The notes below the pieces were generated by a model, which saw only the letters and a list, made by a program, of their open reading frames with translations, was not told where the DNA came from and did not search any database. Of a stretch of DNA of 64,000 nucleotides, positions 30,383 through 42,983 are shown one piece after another. Within the stretch, counting starts at the first letter, position 1; each line of letters starts with the position of its first letter. The stretch is from Stomoxys calcitrans. Taxonomy: Eukaryota; Arthropoda; Insecta; Diptera; Muscidae. The translations under genes were made by a program, and so were the position numbers. The stretch lies in contig NC_081554.1 of NCBI RefSeq assembly GCF_963082655.1, forward strand, positions 192,602,206 through 192,666,205. Direction: 5' to 3'.

Positions 30383-30580
30383 TTAACTATTTTGCACAGA
30401 AATTTGGAACAGTGAGTTGTGTAACCCTTCGACATTCGTGTTGCGATCGGACTCTATTTGAATGTAGCTTCCATATGGGGATATTGTGTTCATTAAAAGC
30501 GCATATTCATTAAACGCATATTTTTCGACCAAATTTGGATAAGATACATATTCGAGATATTGGGTATCCATAACTCAGCC
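30383..30580 (+). repeat. DINE-1-like remnant, type A
   Basis: Contains GGAACAGTGAGTTGTGTAAC, CCTTCGACATTCGTG and TTGAATGTAGCTTCCATATG, a single decayed monomer. Confidence 0.55.
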
Positions 30581-31847
30581 CCATCGCACTTAAGTCGAGT
30601 TTATATTCCATTGCCCACTGTAATAAAAACTACTGGTGTTGTGACTCGCAGCATTTCACTGAACTTCACTTGTTAGCTGTGTCCACTTAGATGACCGTCT
30701 ATTGAAGGATAACTGATGAATAATTTTGTCGCAGTAGTAGTGTTTTTCTATTCAGGGCAGATTTTATACCATGTTATAGCCGTAATGAGAGATTAATGTC
30801 TGAGAGCTTACAGCGATACCTACAGCACATTGTCATTGTAAGTGCAATAATGATTTCTTATAAAATATGTACTCAAATGTATGTTAAATTATCATGCTGA
30901 AATCGCTAACCTCATCTTGGCATGAGTGTTCTCTTTATAACTACAATTAGCATCAATCAGCCGTCACATTGTACAAGCAATAACATTACTCATACCATAC
31001 ATGGTCCAGCACATCAAGGGAAAAACATCATTTGACTTAAATCACCTTAAATCACATGTTATCATCATTTTGCATTATTACCCTTCCAATTTTTGTTTTC
31101 TTTATTTTATTATGTTCCTCTTTTTTAACGGCTGCATTTGGTTAGCAGCCAAGAAGGCAGTAGAGCCCTGATTGAATTCATTTCCGTTTATTTATTTGCT
31201 AAATTATTGCTGTCACATCAACTGCCGCCAAGGGACAAGGACGTCGGAGATGTTTGCCCAGTAAAACCCCCACCCAAGCCAGGGTAGCTACATGCGAATA
31301 AAGCTGTGCATCAGAGCTCACCATAACGACAATGACGATGACGAAGCTCAGCATGCCGATGCCAACGGAAATTTAACAACAATTGTTACAAATCCTCATG
31401 GAAGGCAGTCGCCTGTTTCATTTTGTACCATAGCACTGGCATCAGCTCTTACCTTTATATTCCCCCCAGGCATTTTCTAGGTTTGGCTTTTGGCCAACTT
31501 TGTATACTCGTACTCTTTCTATTGGCCATTGAGCGATAAGACGAGCATGTGAGTGTAAATGTGTGTGTTGAGCAACATCTCTGATTATTATGAGTTTTGA
31601 ATGAAAGCTAGCAACTGATAAATCAACAGAGATGAGAAAAAAGGGGTTACTAGGGCCAAATGGTGTCTGACGAATAGTAGGAATGACAAGGGTTGTCTTT
31701 AATTCATAGGGTAAATATTAAATATTTGATCAAGTCATTTGTTGTTCGAAGTGAGAAGATAGCATAAGTCTTAAAATTTTAATAATAAAGAAAGTTGCCC
31801 TATAATGTCTCAAAAAAAGAAAAAAAAAAATCAAAATAGAATAAAAT
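30581..31847. other. unassigned stretch
   Basis: No gene is recognised. A 62-codon frame at 31292-31480 has an acidic, low-complexity start (DNDDDEAQHADANG) and a hydrophobic end, but no family resemblance and no splice context; I do not call it. Confidence 0.4.
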
Positions 31848-32850
31848 AAAACAAGTAATCGGGCCAAATCTTATATACCCTCCACCATGGATCGCATATG
31901 TCGAGCTCTTTCCACGGTATCTCTTTTTAGGCAAACAAAGAATAAAAGAATATTGAATATTGAAGACCACAGTAGAAGTCATTGTGTAAAATTTCAGCCA
32001 AATCTAGTAAGAATTGCGCACTTAAGGGGCTGAAGAAGTATTGGGTTGCCCAAAAAGTAATTGCGGATTTTTCATATAGTCGGCGTTGACAAATTTTTTC
32101 ACAGCTTGTGACTCTGTAATTGCATTCTTTCTTCTGTCAGTTATCAGCTGTTACTTTTAGCTTGTTTTAGAAAAAAAGTGTAAAAAAGTATATTTGATTA
32201 AATTTCATTCTAAGTTTTATTAAAAATTCATTTACGTTCTTTTAAAAAATCCGCAATTACTTTTTGGGCAGCCCAAATAAAATAAAATAAAATTGGATGA
32301 TCGGTTTATAGGGGAGCTGTATTAGGCTATAAACCCATTCATACCATACTCGACACGTATGTTAAAGGTCATGGGAGAAACCGTTGTACAAAATTTCAGC
32401 CAAATCGGATAGTTTTTGCGCTTTTTAGCGGCTCAAGAAGTCAATAACCCATATCGGTTTATATGACAGCTATATCAGGTTATGGACCAATTTTAACTAT
32501 TCCTAGCACAGTTGTTAAATGTAATGAAAACCCAAATAGGTTTATATAACAGCTATATCAGGTTATGAACCGATTTCAACCATACTTAGTACAGTTGTTG
32601 GAAATCATAATGAAATAACTCGTGCACAATTTCAGCCAAATTGGATAAGAATTGTGCCCTTTAGCGGCTCAAGAAGTCAAGATCTCAGATCGATTTATTT
32701 GGCAGCTATACCAAAACGTGGACCGATGTAGCCCATTTACAATCCCAACCGACCTACACTAATAAAAGGCATTTGTGCAAAATTTCAAGCGGCTAGCTTT
32801 ACTCCTTCGAAAGTTAGCGTGCTTTCGACAGGCAGACGGACGGACAGACA
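31848..32850 (-). mobile_element. DINE-1-like element (minus), type B monomers, carrying a MITE
   Basis: Starts with AACAAGTAATCGGGCCAAATC and CCCTCCACCATGGATCGCA. Monomers continue after the MITE (32277 on) with CAGCTATATCAGGTTATG, GCACAGTTGTT and AGCGGCTCAAGAAGTCA. It reaches TTCGACAGGCAGACGGACGG and there passes directly into a plus-strand element of type A. Confidence 0.8.
32041..32276. mobile_element. mariner-type MITE
   Basis: Inverted ends TTGGGTTGCCCAAAAAGTAA and TTTTTGGGCAGCCCAA. TA precedes it. It is opposite in orientation to the other three copies (the CATATAGTCGGCGTTGACA block is near the left end). Confidence 0.9.
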
Positions 32851-34160
32851 TGTAGACATCACGCTACAGTCTTTAAAAAAAAAAAGATATTGAGCCGGAA
32901 CTTTGCACAGATTCTTTTTTTGTCCATTAGCAGGTTAAGTTCGAAGATGGGCTATATCGGACTATATCTTGATATAGCCCCCATATAGACCGATCCGCCG
33001 ATTTAGGGCCTTGGGCCCATAACAGCCACATTTATTATCCGATTTTGCTGAAATTTGGGACAGTGAGTTATGTTAGGCCCTTCGATATTCTTCTTCAATT
33101 TGGCCCAGATCGGTTCAGATTTGGATATAGCTGCCATATAGACCGATCCTCCGATTTTGGGTCTTAGGCTCATAAGAGCCACATTTATTATCCGCATTTG
33201 CTGAAATCTGGGAAAGTGAGTTTTGTTAAGTCCTTCTACATCTTTCTTCAATTTGGCCCTGATCGGTTCAGATTTGGATATAGCTGCCATATAGACCGAT
33301 CACTCGATTCGAGGTTTTGGGCCCATAAAATGCGCATTTATTATCCGAATTTGCTGAAATTTGGGAAGTGAGTTTTGTTAAGTCCTTCTACATCTTTCTT
33401 CAATTTGACCCTGATCGGTTCAGATTTGGATATAGCTGCCATATAGACCGATCTCTCGATTCAAGATGTTGGGTCCGTAAAATGCGCATTTATTGTCCGA
33501 TGTCGCCGAAATTTGGGACAGTGAGTTGTGTTAAGCTCTTCGACATATTTCTGCAATTTGGTTTAGATCGATCAAGATTTGGATATAGCTGCCATATAGA
33601 CCGATCTCTCGATTTGAGGTTTTGGTCCTATAAAAGGCGCATTTATTATCCGATTTCGCCGAAATTTGGGACAATGAGTTTAGTTAGGCTCTTCGACGTC
33701 CTTTTCAATTTGGCCCAGATCGGTCCAGATTTAAGTATATCTGCCATATAGACCGATCTCTCGATTTAAGGTTTTGGGGCCATAAAAGGCGCATTTATTG
33801 TCCGATGTTGCCGAAATTTGGGACAGTGAGTTGTGTTAGGCCCTTCGACGCCCTTTTTCAATTTGGCCCAATCGGTCCAGATTTAAATTTAGCTTATCTC
33901 TCGATTTAAGGTTTTGGGGCCATAAAAGACGCATTTATTTGCCGATGTCGTTGAAATTTGAGACAGTGAGTTTAGTAAGGCTCTTCGACATTTGGCTGCA
34001 ACTTGGTCCAAATCGGTCCAGATTTGGAAATAGCTGCCATGTGGATCGATGTCTCGATTTAAAGTCTAGGCCCCATAAAAGGCGCATTTGTAATGCAATT
34101 TAACTGAAATTTGACACAGTGACTTATGTTAGGCTTTCGACATCCATGTCGTATATTAGA
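32851..34160 (+). mobile_element. DINE-1-like element (plus), type A monomers, no own 5' or 3' end
   Basis: From ATGTAGACATCACGCTACAG it runs through GACTATATCTTGATATAGCC and about eight monomers (CCATATAGACCGATC, CCCATAAAAGGCGCATTTAT, GGGACAGTGAGTTG). It stops near 34160 without the GC-rich hairpin. The 5' border is fused to the type B element on the left. Confidence 0.8.
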
Positions 34161-35721
34161 TTAGGTAACAAACGATCAAATGACCTCTTTACTGGTATTC
34201 TTTATCAGTTAAGATTATTTTGGGGAATTAGTGTATGTGGACCATGGTACGCATGAGTAATCGCAATTGTATTGCACACTAAAGGCATATACCTAATATC
34301 CAATGTTGTACAATAGTAAAAACCATCACTTAAGATGCATAACAGTAGAAAATATTGTTCCCCCTACAAAATGTTTTTCCCATGTTTCCTTCATACTATC
34401 CATCTATGTGTTTACAAATTGAGTTCTATTTTCTTCTTTCTATATAATGGAATTTTATTATTTTTATGCTTTAGTTGCTTCCATTATTATGGATGGTCAC
34501 AAGCAAAACAACGAAGCTCACAAAGCAATGCATAATAAACAGAAGCTGCAAGAGAAAGACAGAAAGAGATTCGTAGAAATAACAAAATCACTCGACTTGT
34601 AATTGAAACTTAACGTTGAGCCAAGTTTAGCTCATTTTGCTGATGAAGCTCCATGGCTAGTGTCGCCTTCAACAACACCGCTAACACATTGCTTTAGGTA
34701 TTTTGTTGGTCGTGTAGTTCTTCTCGTTGCTTGTTTACTTACTTTGTATTTTATAACTGGTTTTGAAATTTCCTAATGGTGGAGCGCTGCAGCATCTCTT
34801 CCTGTTTTGCCCTTAAGCCAGACGATCCGTTTTTTTCAACCTGCAGTTGTTTGGGTTATTTTCATCATTGGTTGATAGTTTTATTTACCGCTTTCGCAGT
34901 TTCGCTTTCCTGCATTGAAGCGTTTGTTATTTTTTTGTAAGTCTATTGTCCGCTTCGTAACCATGTCCCAACTTTGTTCATTGTAACCAAGTCTGGAGTA
35001 AAAATAATGAAAAATAATGATGCTTTCGTTGTATTCAATGCTGAAACTTAACTAAGGCTATATATGCAGTAGTTATATGCGTTTCTATCACTGTTTATAT
35101 ACAATTCAGGTAATAGTTTGTGAAGTTGTTGTTGCTGTTCTGGTTTTTGGATAAAATGGTGATGAGGGGGATGAAGGTATTGTTCCTGCTATCATCCTGG
35201 GCCTTGCTTGCTCCTTGGTTAGTGGAGAAAGTTACTTTGAAGTAATTGAAAAACATTTTGTGCAATGCATACTTGCTGGCTTCACCTTTAAGGCAATTTC
35301 CAGTAAAAACCACTTTAAATGGATTTTATAACCTTAATCCAAGACAAGAGGTATTTGAATAAAAATTCTATTTTGAGGGAAATTGGAAGAGATTTCAGCT
35401 TATATTAAGTTTTTTTTTTGTTAATAATATAATATCAAAAGAAACTCAAATAAACCACCAGTGGATAGTTAGTTGATAGCATTAAAAGCTATTTGAGGAC
35501 AATAGCTATTTTGGAAAGTGAAATTTTCATTATCAATTTTTTAAAAAATTCCTTTTGGAAAATAACAACAACTAATTTAAACAATATTTTATTAAAAATT
35601 TTAAAATTGATTTTTTTTTAAATAAAAATAAGTTTTAGGCCAAATTTGGTACCTATAAATCAAAATGTATGAACTTGTTTATGAGGATAATAGTTTGAAA
35701 AATGTTTCTACTTTTACTTTC
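34161..35721. other. unassigned unique-looking stretch
   Basis: No gene recognised. Short frames at 34335-34535 and 35095-35313 (minus) have no family resemblance. T-runs and microsatellite-like TGTTGTTG words occur. Confidence 0.4.
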
Positions 35722-36045
35722 CTACACCATAAGATGGTGGTATACTCATTTCATCATTCTGTTTGTAACACCTCGATATATTTGTCTAAGAGCTCATAAT
35801 TTATATATATTCTTGATCATCATGACATTTTAAGTCGATCTAGCCATGTCCGTCCTTCCGTCCGTCTGTCGAAAGCACGCTAAATTTCGAAGGAGTAAAG
35901 CAAGACTCTTAAAATTTTGCACAAATACTTTTTATTAATGTAGGTCGGTTGGAATTGTAAATGGACCAAATCGGTACATGTTTTGAAAAAACTACCATAA
36001 ATATAAGATTCGGCCCGGCTGAACTTAGCTCGCTCTTACTTGTTT
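35722..36045 (+). mobile_element. short complete DINE-1-like element
   Basis: The 5' part has CACCATAAGATGGTGGTATA, CTGTTTGTAACACCTCGATA and GTCGATCTAGCCATGTCCG. There is little more than one partial monomer before ATAAGATTCGGCCCGGCTGA and GCTCTTACTTGTTT. Both ends are visible. Confidence 0.75.
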
Positions 36046-37652
36046 GCCTTTAAAGCAGTTAGACAAGAAGTCAAAATACCAGACCGGTTTATATGGTAGC
36101 TATATCAGGTTATGTACCGATTTGCGCCACACTTAGCACTTAGTTATTAAAAGTCATTACAAAACACCTCACGCAAATTTTCAGCCAAATCGGATAACAA
36201 TTGTGTCCTCTAGGGGAACAATAATTCAAGACCCCAGATCGGTTTATATGGCAGCTACGGACCGATTTGAACCATTCTGAATAAAGTTGTTGGAAGTCAT
36301 GACAAAACACCTCATGCAAAAATTTAGCCAAATCGGATAAGAATTGTGCCCTCTAGCGGCTCAAGAAGTCAAGATTCAAGATCGGTTATGGACAAGAAGT
36401 CAAGACCCCAGATCGGTTTATATAGCAGATTTATCAGTTTATAGACCGATTTGAACCATACTCAGCACAGTTGTTGGAAGTCATAATGAAACACCTCATG
36501 CAAAATTTCAGCCAAACCGGATAAGAATTGTGCCCTCTAGCGGCTCAAGAAGTCAAAATCGGATTATAAATGCGCCTTTAATGGGCCAGGAGTTTAAATC
36601 GAGGAATTGGTCTATATATTGGGTTGCCCAAAAAGTAATTGCGGATTTTTTAAAAGAAAGTAAATGCATTTTTAATAAAACTTAGAATGAACTTTAATCA
36701 AATATACTTTTTTTACACTTTTTTTTTCTAAAGCAAGCTAAAAGTAACATCTGATAACTGACAGAAGAAAGAATGCAATTACAGAGTCACAAGCTGTGGA
36801 AAAATTTGTCAACGCCGACTATATGAAAAATCCGCAATTACTTTTTGGGCAACCCAATAACAGCTACATACAAATCTGAATCGATCTGGACGAAATTGCA
36901 GATCGGTCCATATTTGGATATAGCTGCCATATAGACCGACCTCTCGATTTAAGATTTTAGGCCCATAAAAGGCGCATTTATAATCCGATTTTGACTTCTT
37001 GAGCCGTTAGAGGGCACAATTCCTTTCGGATTTGGCTGAAATTTTGCACGACGTGTTTTGTTATGACTTTCAACAGATGAACTGAGTATGGTTCAAATCG
37101 GTCCATATCCTGGTATAGCTGCCATATAAACCGATCTGGGATTTCGACTACTTGAGCCGCTAGAGGGCACAATTCTTATCCGATTTGGCTGAAATTTTGC
37201 ATGAAGTGTTTTGTTATGACCTTCAACAGATGCACTGAGCATGGTTCAAATCGGTCCATATCCTGGTATAGCTGCCATATAAACCGATCTGTTGTCTTGA
37301 CTTCTTGAGCGTCTAGAGTGCGCAATTCCAATCCGATAAAGCTGAAATTTTGCAACAGGTGTTTTATTATGATTTTCAACAGATGTGCCAAGTATGGTTC
37401 AAATCGGTCTATAACCTGATATAGCTGCCATATAAACTGATCTGTGATCTTGACTTCTAGAGCCTCTAAAGAGCGCAATTCTACGCCCCGAATCGGACTA
37501 TAACTTCATAAAGCTGCTCCTCCGTCTTTATTCATTTTCATCATTCTTTGTTTGCCTAAAAAGAGATACTGCTCAAAGAACTCGACAAATGCGATCCATG
37601 GTGGAGGGTATATAAGATTCGGTCCGGCCGAACTTAGCACGCTCTTACTTGT
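36046..37652. mobile_element. DINE-1-like type B monomers in two opposed arms around a MITE
   Basis: The left arm (36050-36600) reads in minus orientation (GGTTTATATGGCAGCTA, GCGGCTCAAGAAGTCAA). The right arm (about 36860-37652) reads plus (ATAGCTGCCATATAAACC, GACTTCTTGAGCCGCTAGAG) and ends in TCGGTCCGGCCGAACTTAGC and CTCTTACTTGT. The MITE at 36619-36857 lies at the turn. Confidence 0.75.
36619..36857. mobile_element. mariner-type MITE
   Basis: Inverted ends TTGGGTTGCCCAAAAAGTAA and TTTTTGGGCAACCCAA, flanked by TA at 36617-36618 and 36858-36859. Length 239 bp, no coding. Confidence 0.95.
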
Positions 37653-38394
37653 AAAAATTGTGTTGATCAACACTCTTTGTGTTGTAACAGTTTGACACGT
37701 CTTAAGCGAACCCAAAACGATGATAGTAAGATTCTCTGTGCCTAAAAATATTATTTAGTATTATCTTAATATTGATAAATGCACCCAAGGGGGCCTTAGA
37801 AAATATTTCATTTCTAAAAACTAAATGCATTTTCATTATTCCTTTTTTTAGCCAAATATTGTTGGCATTTTTTTATGTAAAACCGCCCCCCCCCCCCAAA
37901 AAAAAAAAAAAAAGAGTATTAAATCAAAATATTATGCACCATGTTGACATGCATCGAGACACTTACCAAACACCATACACACATGTACTATTATACAACT
38001 TCACTAGCATGAACATTCACACTACTACGAGTATATTTAACAGCAAGCACATCTACATATGTACATATGTATGTGTGTATGCCAACATCTCCATATGCAT
38101 GCGGTTTGTGTGTGCGGAAACAACTGTCACAACATTGAGTACAACATCATTCAGCAATTGCTGATGGTGCCATCCAAAAAGGTGGAAGTGCAGCAAAAGG
38201 GAGACACAAGGTAAACAAACCAATGGATGAACTTCATTCAAATGCATGTATGCATGATATCTAACACATATACAATGATTGCCATAGCAAAAACAAAAAG
38301 GAAAAAAACCAAAAAAATTTCAGGAATACATAGAAACATATGGAAGATGAATTTGTACAGTGTGAGGACAGACTAAGGCAAATGAATTAAGACC
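37653..38394. other. unassigned stretch with C and A homopolymers
   Basis: A C-run at about 37886-37898 passes directly into an A-run to about 37912. A 130-codon frame at 37772-38164 crosses these runs and is not believable as a gene. ATACATATGTATG-type microsatellite words lie near 38060. Confidence 0.5.
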
Positions 38395-39334
38395 CTACGA
38401 TAGCTTTTTATCGAAATAACCCTTTTCGACCCTACAAGGTTTATATATTGTTGATCAGCGTAAAAATCTAATCTAGCCATGTCCTTCAGTCTGTCTTTTG
38501 AAATCACGCTACAGTCTTTACAAATAGAGATATTGAGCTGATACTTTGCACACATTCTTTTTTTTTGTCCATAAGTAGGTTAAGTTCGAAGATGGGATAT
38601 ATCGGACTATATCTTGATATAGCCCCAAAATAGACCGTTCCGCCGATTTACGGTCTTAGGCCCATAAAAACCACATGTATTATCCGAGTTTGTTGAAATT
38701 TGGGACAGCGAGTTGTGTTAGGCCCTTAGACATCCTTCTTCAATTTGGTCTAGATCGATCCAGTTTTGGATATAGCTGCCATATAGAACGATCCTCCGAT
38801 TTAAGGTCTTAGACCCATAAAATCCAAATTTATTATCCGTTTTTGCTGAAATTTGGGACGGTGAGTTGTGTTAGGCCCTTTGACATCCTTCTTCAATTTG
38901 GCTTAGATCGGTCCAGATTTGGATATAGCTGTCATATAGACCGATCTCTCGATTTTATGTTTTGGGTCCATAAAAGGCGCATTTATTGTCCGATGTCGCC
39001 GAAATTTAGGACAGTGAGTTGTGTTGGGCCCTTCCACACTCTTTTTCTATTTTTCTCAGATCGGTCCAGATTTGGATATATCTGCCATATAGACCAATAT
39101 CTCGATTTAAAGTCTTGGCCCCATAAAAGGCGCATTTATAATCCGATTTCACTGAAATCTGACACAGTTACTGATGGTAGGTCCACTTATTACTAGAGTT
39201 TGTGAGCTTTAGTACAGTGAATTATAATTCACCCCTACATATACTTGCCCAATGTGATGCAGATCGGACCATATTTGGATCAAGTTGCCATATGAATATA
39301 GCTGCAGGATGAACCCTTCCTAATGCCATGACCT
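38395..39334 (+). mobile_element. DINE-1-like element (plus), type A, truncated
   Basis: A decayed 5' part (CGACCCTACAAGGTTTATAT, TGTTGATCAGCG, CTAGCCATGTCCTTC) is followed by about four type A monomers and a terminal ATTTGGATCAAGTTGCC. No 3' hairpin is present. Confidence 0.8.
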
Positions 39335-40080
39335 TTTACTGTACTAAAGGTTGCCGTCAAGTATTGCCCTGGGAAGCTCTGTGTTCTTTATTACACATTG
39401 TCATCATTTTAGCATTTTAGTTTTCTGCCTTTTTTATGGTTATTTCTATGGATCTATGGATGTGTGTGTGTAACTTGCATCAAAAACACTAGTAGAAGTT
39501 GTTGTTGTTGTTGCTACAATTGGTACCGTTGCATGACTTTCTCTGTTGTTGACTTTTGGTAGTATGGTTTTACAAACCATTTGTTTATAGTTTGGTTATT
39601 TATTATACTGTTGTGTCGATTCTTTTTCTCGTTTTGGTTTTTTCTCTTTCTTGTTATTACAATTTTTACATTTTTTTATTTTTCTGCTGTTTTTGTCGGA
39701 TTTTTTATTTGTTATTTTTTAAAAATTTTTGTTATTTGTGGCCAAAGTTAGGTAGCATTTGATATTTTTTTTTTGAAAAAGTTTTCATACCAGAAATCTA
39801 TGAAGCGTAAATTTTACATATGTGTGTGCGTGTGTTTGTGTTTATTTTGGTGATTTCTTTTTGATTTCCTTAAAGTGCAATTACATATGAAGTTATTAAG
39901 CCATTATGGAGTTATGGAATTATGGAGAGACATCGTTTTGGTGAGTTCTCAATACAGTGTAGAATATAAATAAACAAGTGTAATGGTTTGCTTAAACGCA
40001 CTAGAAATATGAGAAAAAATGTCAAGGCAAAGATTTTTTCCAGAATATGAGAACAAAAGACAGTAATTTTAGGCATTTGA
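39335..40080. other. unassigned T-rich stretch
   Basis: Long T-rich runs, no gene recognised. The plus frame at 39556-39762 is almost wholly Phe, Leu, Tyr and Val from T-rich DNA and is not called. Confidence 0.5.
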
Positions 40081-41170
40081 TTTTTTTATACCCACCACCG
40101 AAGGATGAGGGTATATGTATTTTGTCCTTCCGTTTGCAACACTCGAAATATCCATTTCCGACCCTATAGGGAATATACATTCTTGATCGTCGTAAAAATC
40201 TAAGACGATCTAGCCATGTCCGTCCGTCTGTCTGCTGAAATCACGCAATGGGCTTTAAAAACAGAGATATTGAGCTGAAAATTTGCATATATTCTTTTTT
40301 TTTGTCCATAAGCAGATTAAGTTCGAAGATAGACTATATCGGACTATATTTTGATATAGCCCCCCATATAAACCGATCCGCCCATGTAGGGTTTTAGGCC
40401 CATAAAAGCTACATTTATTATCCGATTTTGCCAAAAATTGAGACAGTGTTAGGCCCTTCGACATCCTTCTTCAATTTGGCCCTGATCGGTTCAGATTTGG
40501 TTATAGCTGCCGGTTCAGATTTGGATATAGCTGCCAATAGACCGATCTCTCGATTTAAGGTCTTGGGCCCATAAAGGCGCATTTATTGTCCCATGTAGCC
40601 ATAATATGGGACCGTGAGTTGTGTTAGGCTCTTCGACTCCCATCCTAAATTTCGTTCAGGCCGGCCCAGATTTGGATAGAGCTGCCGTATAGACCGATCT
40701 CACGATTTAAGGTTTTGGGCCCATAAAAGGCGCATTTATTGTCCGATTTCGCCAAAATTTCGACATTCTTTTTCAATTTGGTTCAGATCGGTTCAGATTT
40801 GGATATAGCTGCCATATAGACCGATATCTCGATTTAAGGTCTTGGGCCCATTTAAGGTATATTTTTAATCCGATTTCGGTGAAATTTGACACATCCGTGT
40901 CGCATATGGTTCAGATCAGTCAATATTTGGATATGGCTACCAAAAACACCAGTATTTTGTTCTACAAAATTTAACAATGACTTGTACTTATTAGACCAAT
41001 CAATGTCCGTGCCGAATTTGGTCCAAATTGGACAATTTTTCGGTATAGATGCTAAAGGGGCATAATTTATTAATTTCTCACCGGATTATAATGAAAAGTG
41101 GTTTACATACATACCCGAGGTGGTGGAGGGTGTCCAAAATTCGGCTTAACTTAACGCCTTTTTACTTGTT
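40081..41170 (+). mobile_element. DINE-1-like element (plus), type A, both ends visible
   Basis: Opens TTTTTTATACCCACCACCG, contains CTTGATCGTCGTAAAAATC, GACGATCTAGCCATGTCCG and CCGTCTGTCTG, then type A monomers. It ends with ACCCGAGGTGGTGGAGGGTG, AAATTCGGCTTAACTTAACG and TTTTTACTTGTT. The GC hairpin at the 3' end is damaged. Confidence 0.85.
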
Positions 41171-41727
41171 ATACCATACATCTCCAATGTCCAAATGTTC
41201 GTCTTGACATTTTAAGTCCACCTAGCCTTGTCCGTATGTCTGTCGAAAGCAAGCGAAAATTCAAAGGAGTATTGCTACCCGCTTGAAACTTTGCACAAAT
41301 ACTTCTTATTGGTGTACGTCAGTTGGGATTGTAAATGGGCCATATCGGTACATGTTTTGATAGAACTGTCATATAAACCGAACTGGGGTCTTGACTTTTT
41401 GAGCCGCGCAATTCCTATCCGATTTGGCTGGTATTTGGTATGATGTGTTTCATTATGACTTTCAACAACTGTGCTAAGTATGGCACAAATCGGTCCATAA
41501 CCTGATATAGCTGCCATATAAACTTATCTGGGATCTTGACTTCTTGAACCTCCAGAGGGCGCAATTCTTATCCGATTTGATTTTATAGGCCGAATCGGAC
41601 CATTACTTGATATAGCTCCAATAGCATAGCAATAATTTTCTTTCATCGTTTGTTGGCCTTAAGAGAGATACCGGGAAAAGAACTCGACAAATTCGACCCG
41701 GCCAACTTAGCACGCTTTTACTTATTT
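41171..41727 (+). mobile_element. DINE-1-like element (plus), type B, abutting the previous one
   Basis: A partial 5' region (GTCTTGACATTTTAAGTCC, CTAGCCTTGTCCGTATGTC) is followed by a few type B monomers (GATATAGCTGCCATATAAAC, GACTTCTTGAACCTCCAGAG). It ends with GACCCGGCCAACTTAGCACG. Confidence 0.75.
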
Positions 41728-42390
41728 CTTTTCACTTCCATTATATTCCAGCAGATGTCTTTTAAGTCAAATTTCAAAATTCTAGTTCAACCCATCCGTC
41801 CTGTACGTTAAGTGCCTATTTTGGTACTTCTTTTAGTACCTAAATGTACTAATTTTCAAAAACTTTTATAGTCACTCAATTTATTTCGCCAAAGTGTACC
41901 TAAGTTCCAAAATTCAGAGCTCTAGCTAAATCTGTAAAAATGTACCAAAGAGTACAAAAAGTACTAAAATGTAAAAATTTTGGCACAAAACTTACTATTA
42001 TTCCGACTTCCGGTACGATTTTCCAAATTTTTTTTCAAGACACACTCTTTAATTTAAACCCAAGAACATTCTCCTAGCCCTATCCGTTCGCCTGATTAAA
42101 TAGTACCAGTTGTCGTACTATTTGGTACTATTTAGTACCTTAACGTACGAATATCAGCAAACCCGGCAATCCTATAGCAGCCGGTTGTACGTATCGGACT
42201 GACCCGATGGAGTTCTTCATCGGCAAGGGCTGCCGCCTCAGTGTATAAGACACTGCAACAACAACAGAAACCCCGGCCGTATCTTGTGCCTCTGACCCTA
42301 GACCAATATTCCTGGAAAATTTCAAAATTCTAGCTTTAGCCGTTTGGGCTGGGTAGTGATCAGTCAGTCATTCAGTCTCTTTTATATATA
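41728..42390. repeat. AGTACC-rich unclassified element with a non-LTR 3' tail inside
   Basis: GGTACTT, AGTACC and GTACTA words recur between 41765 and 42150. CAAATTTCAAAATTCTAG occurs near both ends (about 41767 and 42318). Between them lies GCAGCCGGTTGTACGTATCG ... CACTGCAACAACAACAG (42178-42268), which looks like the 3' end of a non-LTR element or SINE with a CAA tail. Confidence 0.5.
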
Positions 42391-42983
42391 GAAATTTTAG
42401 TTCAGAAAACTATTGCACCATATACCATTTCATTATGCCATCAACAACATCAGCAACAACTCCACTTCCTATAAACCTTTCAGGTTCTGTTTGAGATCTG
42501 CATTTATTTCAATTGCAATATGCAATACCTTTAAATTGCATGTCCTCATATTTGATTTGATTTATTTTGTAGTTTTTCTTAAAAAGTTTTCCATCCTCCA
42601 TCAATTTCCATTCACACTTTCACATCAGGCATTGCAGAAATCCCTCTCTGGTTATTCGAACAACTTCATTTCCGCTTCATCAGTGTGTCACTCACAATTG
42701 TGTCGTGGTGTAAAAGTGTATTTCCGCCTAATGTTGATGCATACGTTTGGAGAGAAATACAAACACTGAGCTCACTTCCTATTCGTATTTACTGACGTTA
42801 CCGAGAGTGGGCAGAACAACAACATTAATAGAAATAGAAGCTTAGTTGATAGGTTAGTGGTCAAAGTTGGAGAATGTTTAGAACAAATAAGGAAAAGTAG
42901 AGGAATTTCTAGAATTCTTTGTTTTCATTAAATTTTCTCTTTCAATGCTATGGGAATTAATGTTCCTTTAAGCTTTTAAAATA
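42391..42983. other. unassigned stretch
   Basis: A 118-codon plus frame (42413-42769) has no recognisable domain and no splice context. Nothing else is seen. Confidence 0.4.

Noticed and set aside
34335..34535. Small Cys/Phe-rich plus ORF
   Set aside because: T-rich DNA gives chance hydrophobic frames; no signal of selection or splicing can be seen.
37772..38164. 130-codon plus frame with PPPPPKKKKK
   Set aside because: It crosses adjacent C and A homopolymers and has no family similarity or splice context.
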